Part shown: in pieces, positions 16,342-25,299 of the stretch
How positions within the stretch are numbered: position 1 is the first letter of the stretch
Layout: each line of letters starts with the position of its first letter
From: an uncultured Clostridia bacterium
GTDB taxonomy: Bacteria > Bacillota > Clostridia > Christensenellales > Maliibacteriaceae
DNA: 48,361 nt
NCBI GenBank assembly: GCA_934613185.1
Contig: CAKTSO010000001.1
Span: forward strand, 1 to 48,361
Direction of reading: 5' to 3'
Position numbers and translations under genes: made by a program
The notes under the pieces: model-generated
The model's input: the letters and a program-made list of their open reading frames with translations, nothing else
The model's database searches: none
What the model was told of the DNA's origin: nothing

Positions 16342-17139
16342 TCAATCCGAGCACAGCTTCCCCCAGGTGACGGGGCCCGCGACGGCGTCGGCCTCGATGC
16401 CGCGGCTCGACTGGAACGCGCGCAGCGCCTTCGCCGTGTCCGCGCCGAATTCCCCGTCCGCCCCGGCCGCGCCGACGGGATAGCCCAGCGCGAACAGGCG
16501 CGTCTGCAAATGGGGAACGACGGCGTGCGCCGCGTTGCGGGACGCGGAAACGACGGGCAGCGCCGCGCGGGTGTTTTTTCCGACGATCCCGTCGACCGCC
16601 GTACCGACGGCGCGCTGAACGTCGCGAATGAACGAATCCGCGCTGTAGCCGCAGGCATGCGCTTTCGCGCCGCCGTAGTTCGGACGGACGTAACCCATGA
16701 CGAGGCGGCGGGCGCGAAGCTGGCGCATGACGCAGCCGCCGTTGTCCGCGCTCGAGACGGACGTGTTGCCCTCGATGGCGATGACGGCGTCCCGCTGCAC
16801 GCGCTCGACGATGCCGATGTGATCCGGGTCGGCGTCGCGGTCGAACTGATAGAGCACGAGGTCGCCCGCGGCGATGCCGTCGAATCCCGCGTGATACGTT
16901 CCGCGCCGCTTTGCGTCCGCCATGATCGCGGGGCAGGACGCGGACCGCGCGGCAAGATGCCCCGCGCCCGCCTTTTCCAGCACCCACGAAACGAACGCCG
17001 CGCACCACGGATAGCTTGCGCCGCGAACGCTTCTGCCGTAGAACCAGTCGTTGTATTTCACGCAGTTCGACCCCGACGGGGACTCCTTGACCCCGATCTC
17101 GGCCGCCGCGATGCGCACCACGTCACTTGCCGCCGCCAT
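16342..17139 (-). CDS. Phage-type endolysin: CHAP amidase/peptidase plus peptidoglycan-binding repeats
   Basis: A 265-residue peptidoglycan hydrolase without a signal peptide, as expected of a holin-dependent endolysin. The N-terminal CHAP domain (about 5-155) has its catalytic Cys in YPWCAAFVSWV, His in PDHIGIVERV and a following Asn in EGNTS. The C-terminal part has two PG-binding-1-like units, the first degenerate (IRDVQRAVGTAVDGIVGKNT), the second complete (LQTRLFALGYP to GPVTWGKLC). The ATG at 17139 is chosen because GGGGGAG sits seven bases ahead; the ATG two codons upstream is too close. It overlaps the holin-like gene by 17 bases. Confidence 0.88.
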   Translation of the reverse strand: MAAASDVVRIAAAEIGVKESPSGSNCVKYNDWFYGRSVRGASYPWCAAFVSWVLEKAGAGHLAARSASCPAIMADAKRRGTYHAGFDGIAAGDLVLYQFDRDADPDHIGIVERVQRDAVIAIEGNTSVSSADNGGCVMRQLRARRLVMGYVRPNYGGAKAHACGYSADSFIRDVQRAVGTAVDGIVGKNTRAALPVVSASRNAAHAVVPHLQTRLFALGYPVGAAGADGEFGADTAKALRAFQSSRGIEADAVAGPVTWGKLCSD

Positions 17140-17323
17140 CTGCATTCTCCCCCTTATGCCTCGTAAAGTAATACGTCATGACCGCGCCGTAGCTTGAAGC
17201 ATACAGCGTCAAAACCTCGCGCGGGACGTCCCCGCCGAAAAACAGCAAAACGCCCAGAAACGCCGTCATCGCGAGCGTCACGATCGACTTCAGATCGATC
17301 AGCTTCGACAGATTTTTTCGCAC
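17123..17323 (-). CDS. Holin-like small membrane protein
   Basis: A 66-residue protein with two hydrophobic segments (SIVTLAMTAFLGVLLFFGG and EVLTLYASSYGAVMTYYF) separated by a short turn, and a charged C-terminus: the topology of small phage holins. A GTG start at 17323 is chosen because AAAGGAGG lies five bases ahead; a TTG start six codons upstream would overlap that site. It sits between a coiled-coil/TM protein and the endolysin, the common order of Gram-positive phage lysis modules. It may make membrane holes for endolysin release; that role is inferred. Confidence 0.75.
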   Translation of the reverse strand: MRKNLSKLIDLKSIVTLAMTAFLGVLLFFGGDVPREVLTLYASSYGAVMTYYFTRHKGENADGGGK

Positions 17324-17337
17324 AGTTTCCTCCTTTT

Positions 17338-17637
17338 TCAACCGATCCCGATGCGAACCAGAAGATAGCCGACGATCCCCGCGACCGCCGTCAAAAGCGC
17401 CTTTTCGATCACGGACTCCCAGCGCCGCGCGGGAACGAGCGTCAGCGCGCGAACGTCGTGCCGGATCTCGCCCAAATCGCGCTCCATGCGATCCTGCTTC
17501 GTGGCAAGCTGCGCCACGCTCGTCACGAGACGGTCGAGATCGTCCTGCCGCTTTTCCAGTCGCAAGACGCGGTGCGCGTTTTCCTCGATCGCCCGCGCGT
17601 TGTCGTGCACGGCGGCGATGAGCTGTTCATGCGTCAC
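17338..17637 (-). CDS. XhlA-like coiled-coil membrane protein of the lysis module
   Basis: A 99-residue protein: residues 1-65 form a predicted coiled coil (heptads in ENAHRVLRLEKRQDDLDRLV), and the last 25 residues are a transmembrane segment (ALLTAVAGIVGYLLVRIGIG). This is the layout of XhlA/hemolysin-type phage lysis accessories. The start is a GTG at 17637 with AAGGGAG eight bases ahead; the longer ATG-containing frame is Arg-rich and unsupported. It ends 14 bases before the holin-like gene and begins the three-gene lysis cassette. No phage structural or integrase gene is nearby. Confidence 0.7.
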   Translation of the reverse strand: MTHEQLIAAVHDNARAIEENAHRVLRLEKRQDDLDRLVTSVAQLATKQDRMERDLGEIRHDVRALTLVPARRWESVIEKALLTAVAGIVGYLLVRIGIG

Positions 17638-17781
17638 AAAAATCACTCCCTTCCCCCGCCGGTCGGCCTTTGATGTCCGCCCCTGTGAGGCAACCATACC
17701 GCGCGCACGCCGCGTTCGCCAAGCGCGGCGGAAGTATTTTGGGAATTTTTTGAAGAAAAAACACGCCAAATTCGGCGCATA

Positions 17782-17808
17782 AAAAAAGACGGCCGAGGCC
17801 GTCTTTTA
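17782..17808 (-). terminator. Terminator after the PAP2 gene
   Basis: AAAGACGGCC and GGCCGTCTTT form a ten-pair stem flanked by A and T runs, nine bases after the PAP2 stop. It separates PAP2 from the lysis cassette. Confidence 0.85.
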
Positions 17809-17816
17809 TCGCAGTT

Positions 17817-18497
17817 TTACTTCTTTCGTTTTTTCAAAATCCCGTTCCAATGCACGAAACAGGTCAGATACCCGACCGCGCAAAGCGGCAGCGCGAAGAA
17901 GGCGTCCAGCACGGAATGCTGTTTCAAAAACACCGTCGAGGCGCAGATCAGGATCACAATGAGCCAGCAGGCGATCTGCCATACGGGGCGCTTATGAAAC
18001 ACGCCGCTGTCAAGGAGCGCAAACAGCGCCGCGAACGAGCCGATGACGTGGATCGACGGGCAGACGTTCGTGTTCGTGTCGATGGTATAGATCCACTCGG
18101 TCAACCGCGTCAGGAGATTGTCGCGCGGAAATTCCAGCGGCCGAAGCTGCTGACACGTCGGGTAGACAAGATAAACGATCCCCGTGACGATATACGTCAG
18201 CATAATGAACGCCATCGTGCGGCGGAACGTGTTCGGCGCGTAGATCGCGGCGAAGGCGAGGGAACCCGCGAGGAACACGAACCAGAAAAGATACGGCAAA
18301 AGGAACCATTCGCAAAACGGGATCGCGTCGTCCAGCGCGCAGTGCACGGGATGATACGGCCCGGCGAAGGCGTCCTCGATGACTTTGAAGAAGACGCCGA
18401 ACAGCGGCCAGAAGGCGAGCAGCCACAGGTGGCGATACTGTTTCTGATTCAATTTCGACAGGCGGAAGCCTTTGACGTCAATTTGAGGTTTCATCAT
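17817..18497 (-). CDS. PAP2-family membrane phosphatase/phosphotransferase
   Basis: A 226-residue integral membrane enzyme with about six hydrophobic segments. The PAP2 active-site pieces are CPSIHVIGSF (the PSxHV block) and KQHSVLDAFFALPL (the SxxHxxxD block with catalytic His), as in the inositolphosphotransferase-like PAP2 subgroup. It would dephosphorylate or transfer lipid phosphate headgroups at the outer membrane face. Two adjacent ATG codons (18497, 18494) are possible starts and neither has a strong ribosome-binding site. The upstream 284 bases to the next gene hold no recognisable gene. The exact lipid substrate is unknown. Confidence 0.82.
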   Translation of the reverse strand: MMKPQIDVKGFRLSKLNQKQYRHLWLLAFWPLFGVFFKVIEDAFAGPYHPVHCALDDAIPFCEWFLLPYLFWFVFLAGSLAFAAIYAPNTFRRTMAFIMLTYIVTGIVYLVYPTCQQLRPLEFPRDNLLTRLTEWIYTIDTNTNVCPSIHVIGSFAALFALLDSGVFHKRPVWQIACWLIVILICASTVFLKQHSVLDAFFALPLCAVGYLTCFVHWNGILKKRKK

Positions 18498-18781
18498 AGC
18501 TTGTTTTTCTCGTTTCAACCGGCGGTTTTTGCGCCGCGTTTTCGGGCGCGGGACTGGCTTTTCCTTCCCGTTTGACGGCGCGCTTTCGCGCGTCTTGCCG
18601 AGCGGGATTTCAAGGGTTCAAAACGCCATATGACTATACCCCATCGCGGCCTTTGTGTAAAGAGCCGTCCCGCGTTTTTTGACGCTTTTTTGTCGATTTC
18701 AAAGAAATTCTTAACAATTGCCGCCAAATTCGGCCAAAAACGGGCGGCACGGCGAACGGTCTGTCCGCGTCGGCCATGCCG

Positions 18782-21475
18782 TCAAATGCTTTTTGAAAAC
18801 GGATTGCCGTTTTGATAGATCGTCTCTTCCACCGGATCGTAATAAAGCTCCATCGACTCCGCGATCCGCAGCATCTTGTCCTTCGGCAGACGAATGCCGT
18901 ATTCCGCCTCCAGCAGCGCAAGCAGCGCTTCCAGACGAATGCTGTCCCTGTCCCGAAGCAGCCAGGTCAGCATTCCCACAAAATTGCCGCCCGACGCGCC
19001 GTGCCGGAACATGCGCGTACCGCCGATCCGATAGCCCGAAAAATGCCGCGTATCTTCCATAAGAATCGACGCGTAAAACCATTCGTCGAACCCGAAGCGA
19101 TCCAGCGAATGTGAAAATCCCTTTTTGCGCAGCGACTGCACCGTGACGTATTCGTCGCCGCAGAATTCGTCGGCCGCCCTGCAATAGTCCAAAAGCTCGT
19201 CTTTCGTGATCCCGAGCGCGCACAGATGCCGTTCGTTCACATACTGCTGCGGCAGATATTCTACGATCCGATACGCCGCGCACAGGCGATGGCGCACGGT
19301 TGCGAACGTCGTAATGTTTCGAAACTGCGGATATTTCCGAAGATCGATCCTGTCTTCGCCCGTCAAAAACTTTTGAAAATAATCGACCGCGCCCGAAAAC
19401 GTGTTTTTCACAATATACCCCGAATAACCGGGATAAACGTGAAATCCGAGCGATTTTAGCGTATACGGATTCAGCGGCTCGTTCGCGGCGTTCGGGAATT
19501 CATGCCGATAAAGCGCCTCCGCCTGCCGGATGGTGTAAAAATCGCCCGTCAGGATCTGTTTCATCCGCCGATGCACGTCTTCGGGAAGCGGAACATAATC
19601 CACGCGGTAGCTTCCGTTATAATAATACGGATCGATGCACCCGAAATAATTGCCGCGAACCGTCGCGGCTTTGACGCCGTAGGTCTCCTCATAACGCATC
19701 GCAAGATCGTCCGCCCCGATCGGCGCATATTGCAGCAGAAGATCGTAAACCTGCGTCTTTACGTCCGCATTGCCGACCTTCACATTCGGCATTCTCTGAA
19801 ACGTCACGTTCGACGCTTCCTGCGGCCATATTTTCTTTAAAAGATTATGCAGTTCGTATTCATCCCGAATGTCATACCGGCGCATCAGCGCCGCATGATC
19901 CCGAAACAATCGCAACGTTGAAAACTCGACGTCGCGATACTGTTCCAAATCAAGTTCGCACAGCAGCTCCGAAAAATCATACTGTTCGATCGGATAATAC
20001 CGAAAATGCTTCCATTGATGCCAAAGCGTATACTCGCAGCCCGACAGCTTGTTTTCGTAAGCCTTCGATTCCAGCCGCAGCGAAGCTTCGCCCGCCAGCC
20101 CCAGTTCCGCCAGCCACGCATGATACCCGTCGACAAAATCCCGATACGCCGTCAAAAGCGCGCAGCGCGTCCGCACATAATGCCGCACCAGCTCGGGACG
20201 GCTCTTTTTCACATACGCGCCCTCCAAAAGCACATAATGCTTGAAGACCGCGCGCTCGGCCTGTTTTCGCACCCGAACGTCGATCGTCTCGTCCGTCAAA
20301 ATCGCTTCCAACGGCAGTTTATCGGCGCTCGGGACGGAATTTGTCATTTCCAGATAATAATACGTCTCCTGCGGCACATCGAACGCGAGCATAACGTCCT
20401 GTTTGGAAAAAAGATAGCGCTCAAACAGCGGAAGATAGCGGTCCTCTTGCAGATACGGCCTTTTTTGAAGCCATTTTTTGATCACCTGACGAACCCGTTC
20501 CCGCGTCACGCCGTAGCATCCGCCGATTTGTTCCAGCGTCATTCCCGCAAGGCGCCCCGACAAAATCTCGAGCGCGCGAATTTCTTCGATCGAGGCGATG
20601 TACTCGCGCACCGTCGGGTAACGCCGCCGCGCGATCATGCCGTCCCATTCGATCTTCCCCTCGCGTTCCGATTCCGACAGAAGTTCCCGCAAAACGCCGC
20701 CGGTTTCAAGATGCGGCGGCATCTGCACGGCAATCTGCGGCGCCGAAAGTCCTTCCCCCTCTTTTTCCAGAATCCGAAGGATCTTCCGCTTCGCCGCTTT
20801 CCGCACGCAGCTTTGTTCGTAAAACACGTTCACCGGCACGTCGTCCCGCGGCCCGTCTTTTCGGGAAGCCGCCCGCAAAAACGCGCGCAGCCAGACGTTT
20901 TCCGATCCTCCGTAAGCCGCCAGCGTCTGCGTCAATAAAGGCGGCGGCGCACCGTCCTTTGTCCGCCAGGCCACGCGCAGCTTCGCCAAATATGCGCTCG
21001 TCTGCCGCGCCGTTTTTTCACCCATCGAAGGCATCGCCGTCAATTCGTCAAACGACATGCCGACAAGCTCGGACGCCATGGCAAGGCCCGCCAGCGAAAA
21101 TCGATTTTTGGCGCGTTCGGAGATTGGAAGCGCCGCAATCGGAAGATCGCCGAGCACATTGCCTTTTTCGTCGATCAGAATGCATGCGGAACCGTCGCCC
21201 GCAAGATAGCCCCGCATCGGTTCGGGTTCCCTTTGCGGCAAAACGGCCTCTTTCTCGACCAGCCGATACGCCCCCGAGCCGTCTTTGAGCGTCTGCATCC
21301 AGGAGCGAACCTCGCGCGCCGTTTTCTCTCCCATATTTCGGATCGACAAAAGCCGCTCCGGCGGATAGGCAAGCAGTTCGCCGATCGTGTGAATGTTTTC
21401 GCTGTTTAAGCAGTGAATCGCCCGAACCGACAAAGGCAATGAAGTAATCTCGTCCCGACGGGTAAGATCGGTCAT
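18782..21475 (-). CDS. Large DNA-binding protein with alpha-CTD-like and sigma region 4-like domains
   Basis: An 897-residue protein. Residues about 13-60 and 116-163 are two helix-hairpin-helix units like the C-terminal domain of RNA polymerase alpha (LLSIRNMGEKTAREV; ELTAMPSMGEKTARQT). Residues about 229-285 look like a winged helix, and 298-338 carry a sigma-70 region 4.2-like helix-turn-helix with YGVTRERVRQVIKKWL. The remaining 550 residues are rich in Tyr, Arg and Leu and unrecognised. It should bind DNA and may contact RNA polymerase. The ATG follows ATGAGGAAAAAACG, and a consensus promoter precedes it. Its base composition is visibly more AT-rich than its neighbours, which suggests transfer. 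Similar proteins are annotated only as sigma factor-like HTH proteins. Confidence 0.75.
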   Translation of the reverse strand: MTDLTRRDEITSLPLSVRAIHCLNSENIHTIGELLAYPPERLLSIRNMGEKTAREVRSWMQTLKDGSGAYRLVEKEAVLPQREPEPMRGYLAGDGSACILIDEKGNVLGDLPIAALPISERAKNRFSLAGLAMASELVGMSFDELTAMPSMGEKTARQTSAYLAKLRVAWRTKDGAPPPLLTQTLAAYGGSENVWLRAFLRAASRKDGPRDDVPVNVFYEQSCVRKAAKRKILRILEKEGEGLSAPQIAVQMPPHLETGGVLRELLSESEREGKIEWDGMIARRRYPTVREYIASIEEIRALEILSGRLAGMTLEQIGGCYGVTRERVRQVIKKWLQKRPYLQEDRYLPLFERYLFSKQDVMLAFDVPQETYYYLEMTNSVPSADKLPLEAILTDETIDVRVRKQAERAVFKHYVLLEGAYVKKSRPELVRHYVRTRCALLTAYRDFVDGYHAWLAELGLAGEASLRLESKAYENKLSGCEYTLWHQWKHFRYYPIEQYDFSELLCELDLEQYRDVEFSTLRLFRDHAALMRRYDIRDEYELHNLLKKIWPQEASNVTFQRMPNVKVGNADVKTQVYDLLLQYAPIGADDLAMRYEETYGVKAATVRGNYFGCIDPYYYNGSYRVDYVPLPEDVHRRMKQILTGDFYTIRQAEALYRHEFPNAANEPLNPYTLKSLGFHVYPGYSGYIVKNTFSGAVDYFQKFLTGEDRIDLRKYPQFRNITTFATVRHRLCAAYRIVEYLPQQYVNERHLCALGITKDELLDYCRAADEFCGDEYVTVQSLRKKGFSHSLDRFGFDEWFYASILMEDTRHFSGYRIGGTRMFRHGASGGNFVGMLTWLLRDRDSIRLEALLALLEAEYGIRLPKDKMLRIAESMELYYDPVEETIYQNGNPFSKSI

Positions 21476-21549
21476 CGTTTTTTCCTCATTTTCAAAATTT
21501 CAAAAGCGTGCGCGCCGTGCCGTTGTCATAAAATGCTGAAATTAACTTT

Positions 21550-21578
21550 ATTATACGTCCCGGCGCCGGCTGTGTAAA
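21550..21578 (-). promoter_or_regulatory. Promoter of the alpha-CTD/sigma-4 gene
   Basis: On the minus strand TTTACA (21573-21578), a 17-base spacer and TATAAT (21550-21555), 74 bases before the start codon. Confidence 0.82.
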
Positions 21579-21606
21579 GGCGCGGACGATTGCGTGGTTT
21601 ATTATC

Positions 21607-21645
21607 AAAAAAGAGCTTATCGGTTCGACAAGCTCTTTTTTCTCT
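21607..21645 (-). terminator. Terminator after the ABC transporter pair
   Basis: AAAAAAGAGCTT and AAGCTCTTTTTT pair perfectly around an 11-base loop, 17 bases after the stop codon at 21662. Confidence 0.88.
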
Positions 21646-21661
21646 TTTGAGATCGCGGCGC

Positions 21662-23395
21662 TTATTTCCCGATCGTCCAGGCGGCGCTTCGGCGCTGCCG
21701 CGCGGCCATACGGGCGAAGACGCCGTCTTTTTGCAAAAGCTCTTCGGGCGAGCCCTGCTCCGCCACGACGCCGTCTTTCAGGACGACGACCTTGTCCGCG
21801 CCCTCGACGGTGCGCATGCGGTGCGCGATGACGAGGACGGTCTTGCCGCGGATCAGGCGGGACAGCGCGCTTTGGATCGCCGTCTCGTTCTCCACGTCGA
21901 GACTCGCGGTCGCCTCGTCGAGCAGGATCACGGGCGCGTCCTTCAAAAACGCGCGGGCGATCGAAATGCGCTGGCGTTCGCCGCCGGATAAGAAGCTGCC
22001 GTTTTCGCCGATGTCCGTATCCCATCCCTCGGGCAGCTTTTCGGCGAACTCGTCGACGTTCGCGAGCTTCGCCGCCGCGCGGACCTCTTTGTCCGTCGCG
22101 CCGCGCCGCCCGATGCGGATGTTGTCCATGACGCTGCCGTTAAAGAGCGTCACGTCCTGGAAGACGATCGAATACTGCGACAGGAGCGCTTCGGGGTCGA
22201 TCTTGGAGACATCCATGCCGCCCAGCGTGATCCTGCCGGAGTCGGCGTCCCAGAACCTTGCCGCGAGGCGGGAGACGGTCGTCTTGCCGCCGCCCGACGG
22301 GCCGACGAGCGCCGTGACCTGCCCCTGCTTCGCCGTGAAGGACACGTCGCGCAGGACGTGTTCGCCGTCTTCATACGAGAAGGCGACGTGATCGAAGACG
22401 ACGTCGCAGCCGTCGTTGGTAAGCGCGGTCGCGCCGGTCTGGATCGGGCAGTCCAGGATGCTGTTCATGCGTTTGACGTTCGTGTCGGTCGCAATGATCA
22501 CGGCCAGATTCTGCACCGCGCCGTCGAGGGGTTCGTACAGCCGCGCGACGACGAGCAGATACAGAAAATACGTCAGCATGTCGATCTGTCCGCTTTTTAA
22601 CAGCGACGCGCCGCAAAGCGCCGTCGTGGCGATCCCCAATCGCAGGATGAGCGAAGCGCTCGTGACGAACGCCGCCGTGCCGAATTCCGAGCGGATGATG
22701 CGGTTTTCCACCGCGCGGATCTTTTGTTCCAAACCGTCCAGATAGCGATCCTGCGCGTTGTTCGAGCAAAGGTCGCCCATGCACTCCATGGCTTCCTGAA
22801 TGCCTTCTTCGCAGGCGATCTTCGCCGCGGACGCGCGCTGCGACAATCTCTTTTGCATCCCGGAGGCGCAGCAGACCACGGCGATCGCCACCGGCACGAC
22901 CCAGACCGCCGCAAGACCCATGCGCACGTTATAGCAAACCAGCGCGACGGCAATGAGGATCGTCGAGACCATCGCGCCCAGAAGCGGCGCGACGGCATGG
23001 GACTGCGCCGTCTCCAGCACCGCGCAGTCGTTCATGATCGACGACGTAAGGTCGGCCAGATCGCGTTTCCCGAAGAACGAAAGCGGGATGCGGCGCAGAC
23101 GCTCGGCAAGCGCGATGCGGCGCACGCCCGTCTCGCGGTACGTCGCAAAGAACGTGCCGTTATACTGGTACACGCTGCACACGACAATCAGCGCCGCGCA
23201 GCCAAGGCTCCCCAAAGAATAGAACCTGCCGCGCCCGGCGAGCGTGCCGTTTACAAGATCGCGCACGAGCGAAAACAACAGCGCCGCGGGGATCATGAAC
23301 GAAATGTTCTGCAAGGCACAGTACAGGCTGCCCGTCAGAAGATCGACGGCGCCTTTTTTCGAGAGCGCAAATCTGCGCTGAAAGAATCGGATCAT
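21662..23395 (-). CDS. ABC exporter-fold transporter, fused membrane and ATPase domains (second subunit)
   Basis: A 577-residue half-transporter: six-helix type IV membrane domain (about 15-310) then an ATPase domain with Walker A VGPSGGGKTT, Q-loop in SIVFQDVTLF, signature LSGGERQR, Walker B VILLDEATASLD and switch His in VIAHRM. It follows its partner gene by three bases and has its own GGAGG site, so the two proteins probably form a heterodimer in the membrane. The pair sits downstream of a TetR regulator. Exporter-fold pairs of this kind include drug exporters and also the siderophore importers YbtPQ and IrtAB; the direction of transport cannot be read directly. Confidence 0.9.
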   Translation of the reverse strand: MIRFFQRRFALSKKGAVDLLTGSLYCALQNISFMIPAALLFSLVRDLVNGTLAGRGRFYSLGSLGCAALIVVCSVYQYNGTFFATYRETGVRRIALAERLRRIPLSFFGKRDLADLTSSIMNDCAVLETAQSHAVAPLLGAMVSTILIAVALVCYNVRMGLAAVWVVPVAIAVVCCASGMQKRLSQRASAAKIACEEGIQEAMECMGDLCSNNAQDRYLDGLEQKIRAVENRIIRSEFGTAAFVTSASLILRLGIATTALCGASLLKSGQIDMLTYFLYLLVVARLYEPLDGAVQNLAVIIATDTNVKRMNSILDCPIQTGATALTNDGCDVVFDHVAFSYEDGEHVLRDVSFTAKQGQVTALVGPSGGGKTTVSRLAARFWDADSGRITLGGMDVSKIDPEALLSQYSIVFQDVTLFNGSVMDNIRIGRRGATDKEVRAAAKLANVDEFAEKLPEGWDTDIGENGSFLSGGERQRISIARAFLKDAPVILLDEATASLDVENETAIQSALSRLIRGKTVLVIAHRMRTVEGADKVVVLKDGVVAEQGSPEELLQKDGVFARMAARQRRSAAWTIGK

Positions 23396-23398
23396 TCG

Positions 23399-25201
23399 TT
23401 ACGCCTCCTTTGCCACGTTCCAGGACGCGGACGTCTGCCACTGCGTCCACATGTCGCGGAACAGGCCGTCTTCGCGTGTCAATTCGTCGAACGCGCCGCT
23501 TTGCACGATTCGGCCAGAGTCCAGAACGAAGATCCTGTCCGTGCCCGCGACGGTCGAGAGGCGATGCGCGATCATGACGATCGTCCGCCCGTGCGCAAGG
23601 TCGGCAAGCGCCTTTTGCACGCGCACCTCGTTGTCGGGGTCGGCGAAGGCCGTCGCCTCGTCGAGCACGACGATCGGCGCGTCCTTCAAAAACGCGCGGG
23701 CGATGGCGATGCGCTGGCACTCGCCGCCGGAAAGATAGACGCCGTTCGTCCCCAGGCGCGTGCGGATGCCGTCGGGAAATTTTTCGACGATGTCCATGCA
23801 CTGCGCCTTTCGGAGCGCGGCGAGAACCTCCTCGTCCGTCGCGTTCGGGCGCGCAAGGCGCACGTTGTCGGCGATGGTTCCCTTTAAAATATGGGAATTC
23901 TGGAAGACGAACGCGATCTTATCCGCAAGTTCCTTTCGGTCGATCGCGCGGGCGTCCGCGCCGCCGATCAGAACTTTGCCCTCCTGCGGGTCGAAGAAGC
24001 GGGCGATCAGCTCCGCCGTCGTGGACTTGCCGCCGCCCGACGGGCCGACGAGCGCCGCCGTCTGTCCGCTTTCGATGCGAAGGGAAATATCGTGCAGCGC
24101 GTCTTTTGCCTTCTCGCCCTCGTCATAGCGGAACGTGGCGTGATCCAGTTCGATCGTCGCGTCGGCGGGATGCGCCGCGGGCGCGATCTGTTCCATGGGG
24201 GCGCAGGCGAAGACTTCGTCGATGCGGGCGAGCGCGTCGGCGACGATCAGTGTGTTTTCGCTCATGTACATGATCCTGGTCAGCGACGAGACGATCATGG
24301 GCGTGAGGATGATATAGAAAAGAAGGTTCAGGATGAGCTCCCGCGACACGCCGCCTTCGGAAAGCCAAAACGCGCCGAGAATCAAAAACGCGAACACGCC
24401 GTTGATCGCCAGCGTGCAGGCGGTCATCGGGGCGCGCATGCTCCTTGTGTAGGAGACCGTCCAGTCCTCGTAGTTGTCGATCGTCTTTTTCAGCCGCGCG
24501 AAGGAATAGACCGTCTGCCCGAAGGTCTTGACCACGGGAATGCCGCGGACGTATTCGACCGCCTCGTTGGCCATATCCGCCAGCGCGTTTTGATACTGCT
24601 TCATCTTCTCCTGAAGGGACTTTCCCGTCATGGACAGCATGCACAAAATCCCGATGACGATCGGCACGAGGCTCAGCGCCCCCAGCCTCCAGTCGAACAC
24701 GAACAAAAGCACGAACAGCCCCGCGATCGACGCCATCGCGCGTGCGCGGTCGGGCAGCTGATGCGCCAGATACGTCTCTGCCGCGCCGGACGTCTCGTAG
24801 ATCGTGCGGCGCAGCTTGCCGCTGCCGAAGCGCTCGATCTGCCCCATGGGGAGCGTCGCGATGTGGCGCGAGAGCGCGATGCGAAGGTTCGTCGCCACGC
24901 GGAACGCCGACAGGTGCGAGCACATCAGCCCCGCGATATACACAAGCATCGCCGCGACGGAAAAGATCACCGCCGCGCGGCCCCAGGAGGCAAGATGCAC
25001 GGCGCGGGAAAAATCGGGTGCCGTCTCCAGCACCTCACGCAAAATGCGCCAGATGTACCAAAGCGGCACGAGCGCCAGCACAGCGCTCGCCGCGGCCAGA
25101 ACCTGCGACAGCGCGGTCAGCGGGCGCCGCGGCCCCGCGTAGCGCAAAAGGCGCGACAGGTCGGACGGCTTTTTCTCCTTTTTCTTCGGAGTTTCCTTCA
25201 A
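23399..25201 (-). CDS. ABC exporter-fold transporter, fused domains (first subunit, YbtP/IrtA-like ATPase)
   Basis: A 600-residue half-transporter with six membrane helices and an ATPase domain: Walker A VGPSGGGKST, signature LSGGECQR, Walker B VVLDEATAFADPDNE and switch His in MIAHRL. The Walker B tail ATAFADP instead of ATSALD is a feature of the YbtP/YbtQ/IrtA/IrtB group, which moves siderophores or related metallophores. The start is a TTG at 25201, nine bases after GGAGG; no ATG fits. A hairpin and a GTTAG/CTAAC dyad separate it from the TetR gene, so it may be transcribed from its own promoter. Metallophore transport is a hypothesis. Confidence 0.85.
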   Translation of the reverse strand: MKETPKKKEKKPSDLSRLLRYAGPRRPLTALSQVLAAASAVLALVPLWYIWRILREVLETAPDFSRAVHLASWGRAAVIFSVAAMLVYIAGLMCSHLSAFRVATNLRIALSRHIATLPMGQIERFGSGKLRRTIYETSGAAETYLAHQLPDRARAMASIAGLFVLLFVFDWRLGALSLVPIVIGILCMLSMTGKSLQEKMKQYQNALADMANEAVEYVRGIPVVKTFGQTVYSFARLKKTIDNYEDWTVSYTRSMRAPMTACTLAINGVFAFLILGAFWLSEGGVSRELILNLLFYIILTPMIVSSLTRIMYMSENTLIVADALARIDEVFACAPMEQIAPAAHPADATIELDHATFRYDEGEKAKDALHDISLRIESGQTAALVGPSGGGKSTTAELIARFFDPQEGKVLIGGADARAIDRKELADKIAFVFQNSHILKGTIADNVRLARPNATDEEVLAALRKAQCMDIVEKFPDGIRTRLGTNGVYLSGGECQRIAIARAFLKDAPIVVLDEATAFADPDNEVRVQKALADLAHGRTIVMIAHRLSTVAGTDRIFVLDSGRIVQSGAFDELTREDGLFRDMWTQWQTSASWNVAKEA

Positions 25202-25270
25202 GGAACAACCCCTCCTTCTTTTTGTATTTTTTTATGATAGCGCGGGCGCAGCGCCCGGGATATCCGTTTC

Positions 25271-25286
25271 GTTAGTTTTGGCTAAC
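25271..25286. promoter_or_regulatory. Dyad GTTAG-N6-CTAAC upstream of the ABC pair
   Basis: GTTAGTTTTGGCTAAC is a 16-base dyad with five-base arms, about 70 bases before the first ABC gene and after the TetR terminator. TTAG...CTAA half-sites recall DtxR/IdeR-type iron boxes (TTAGGTTAG-type), which would suit a metallophore transporter. The likeness is partial and no clear promoter boxes surround it. Confidence 0.4.
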
Positions 25287-25299
25287 TTTCATGCCAAAG

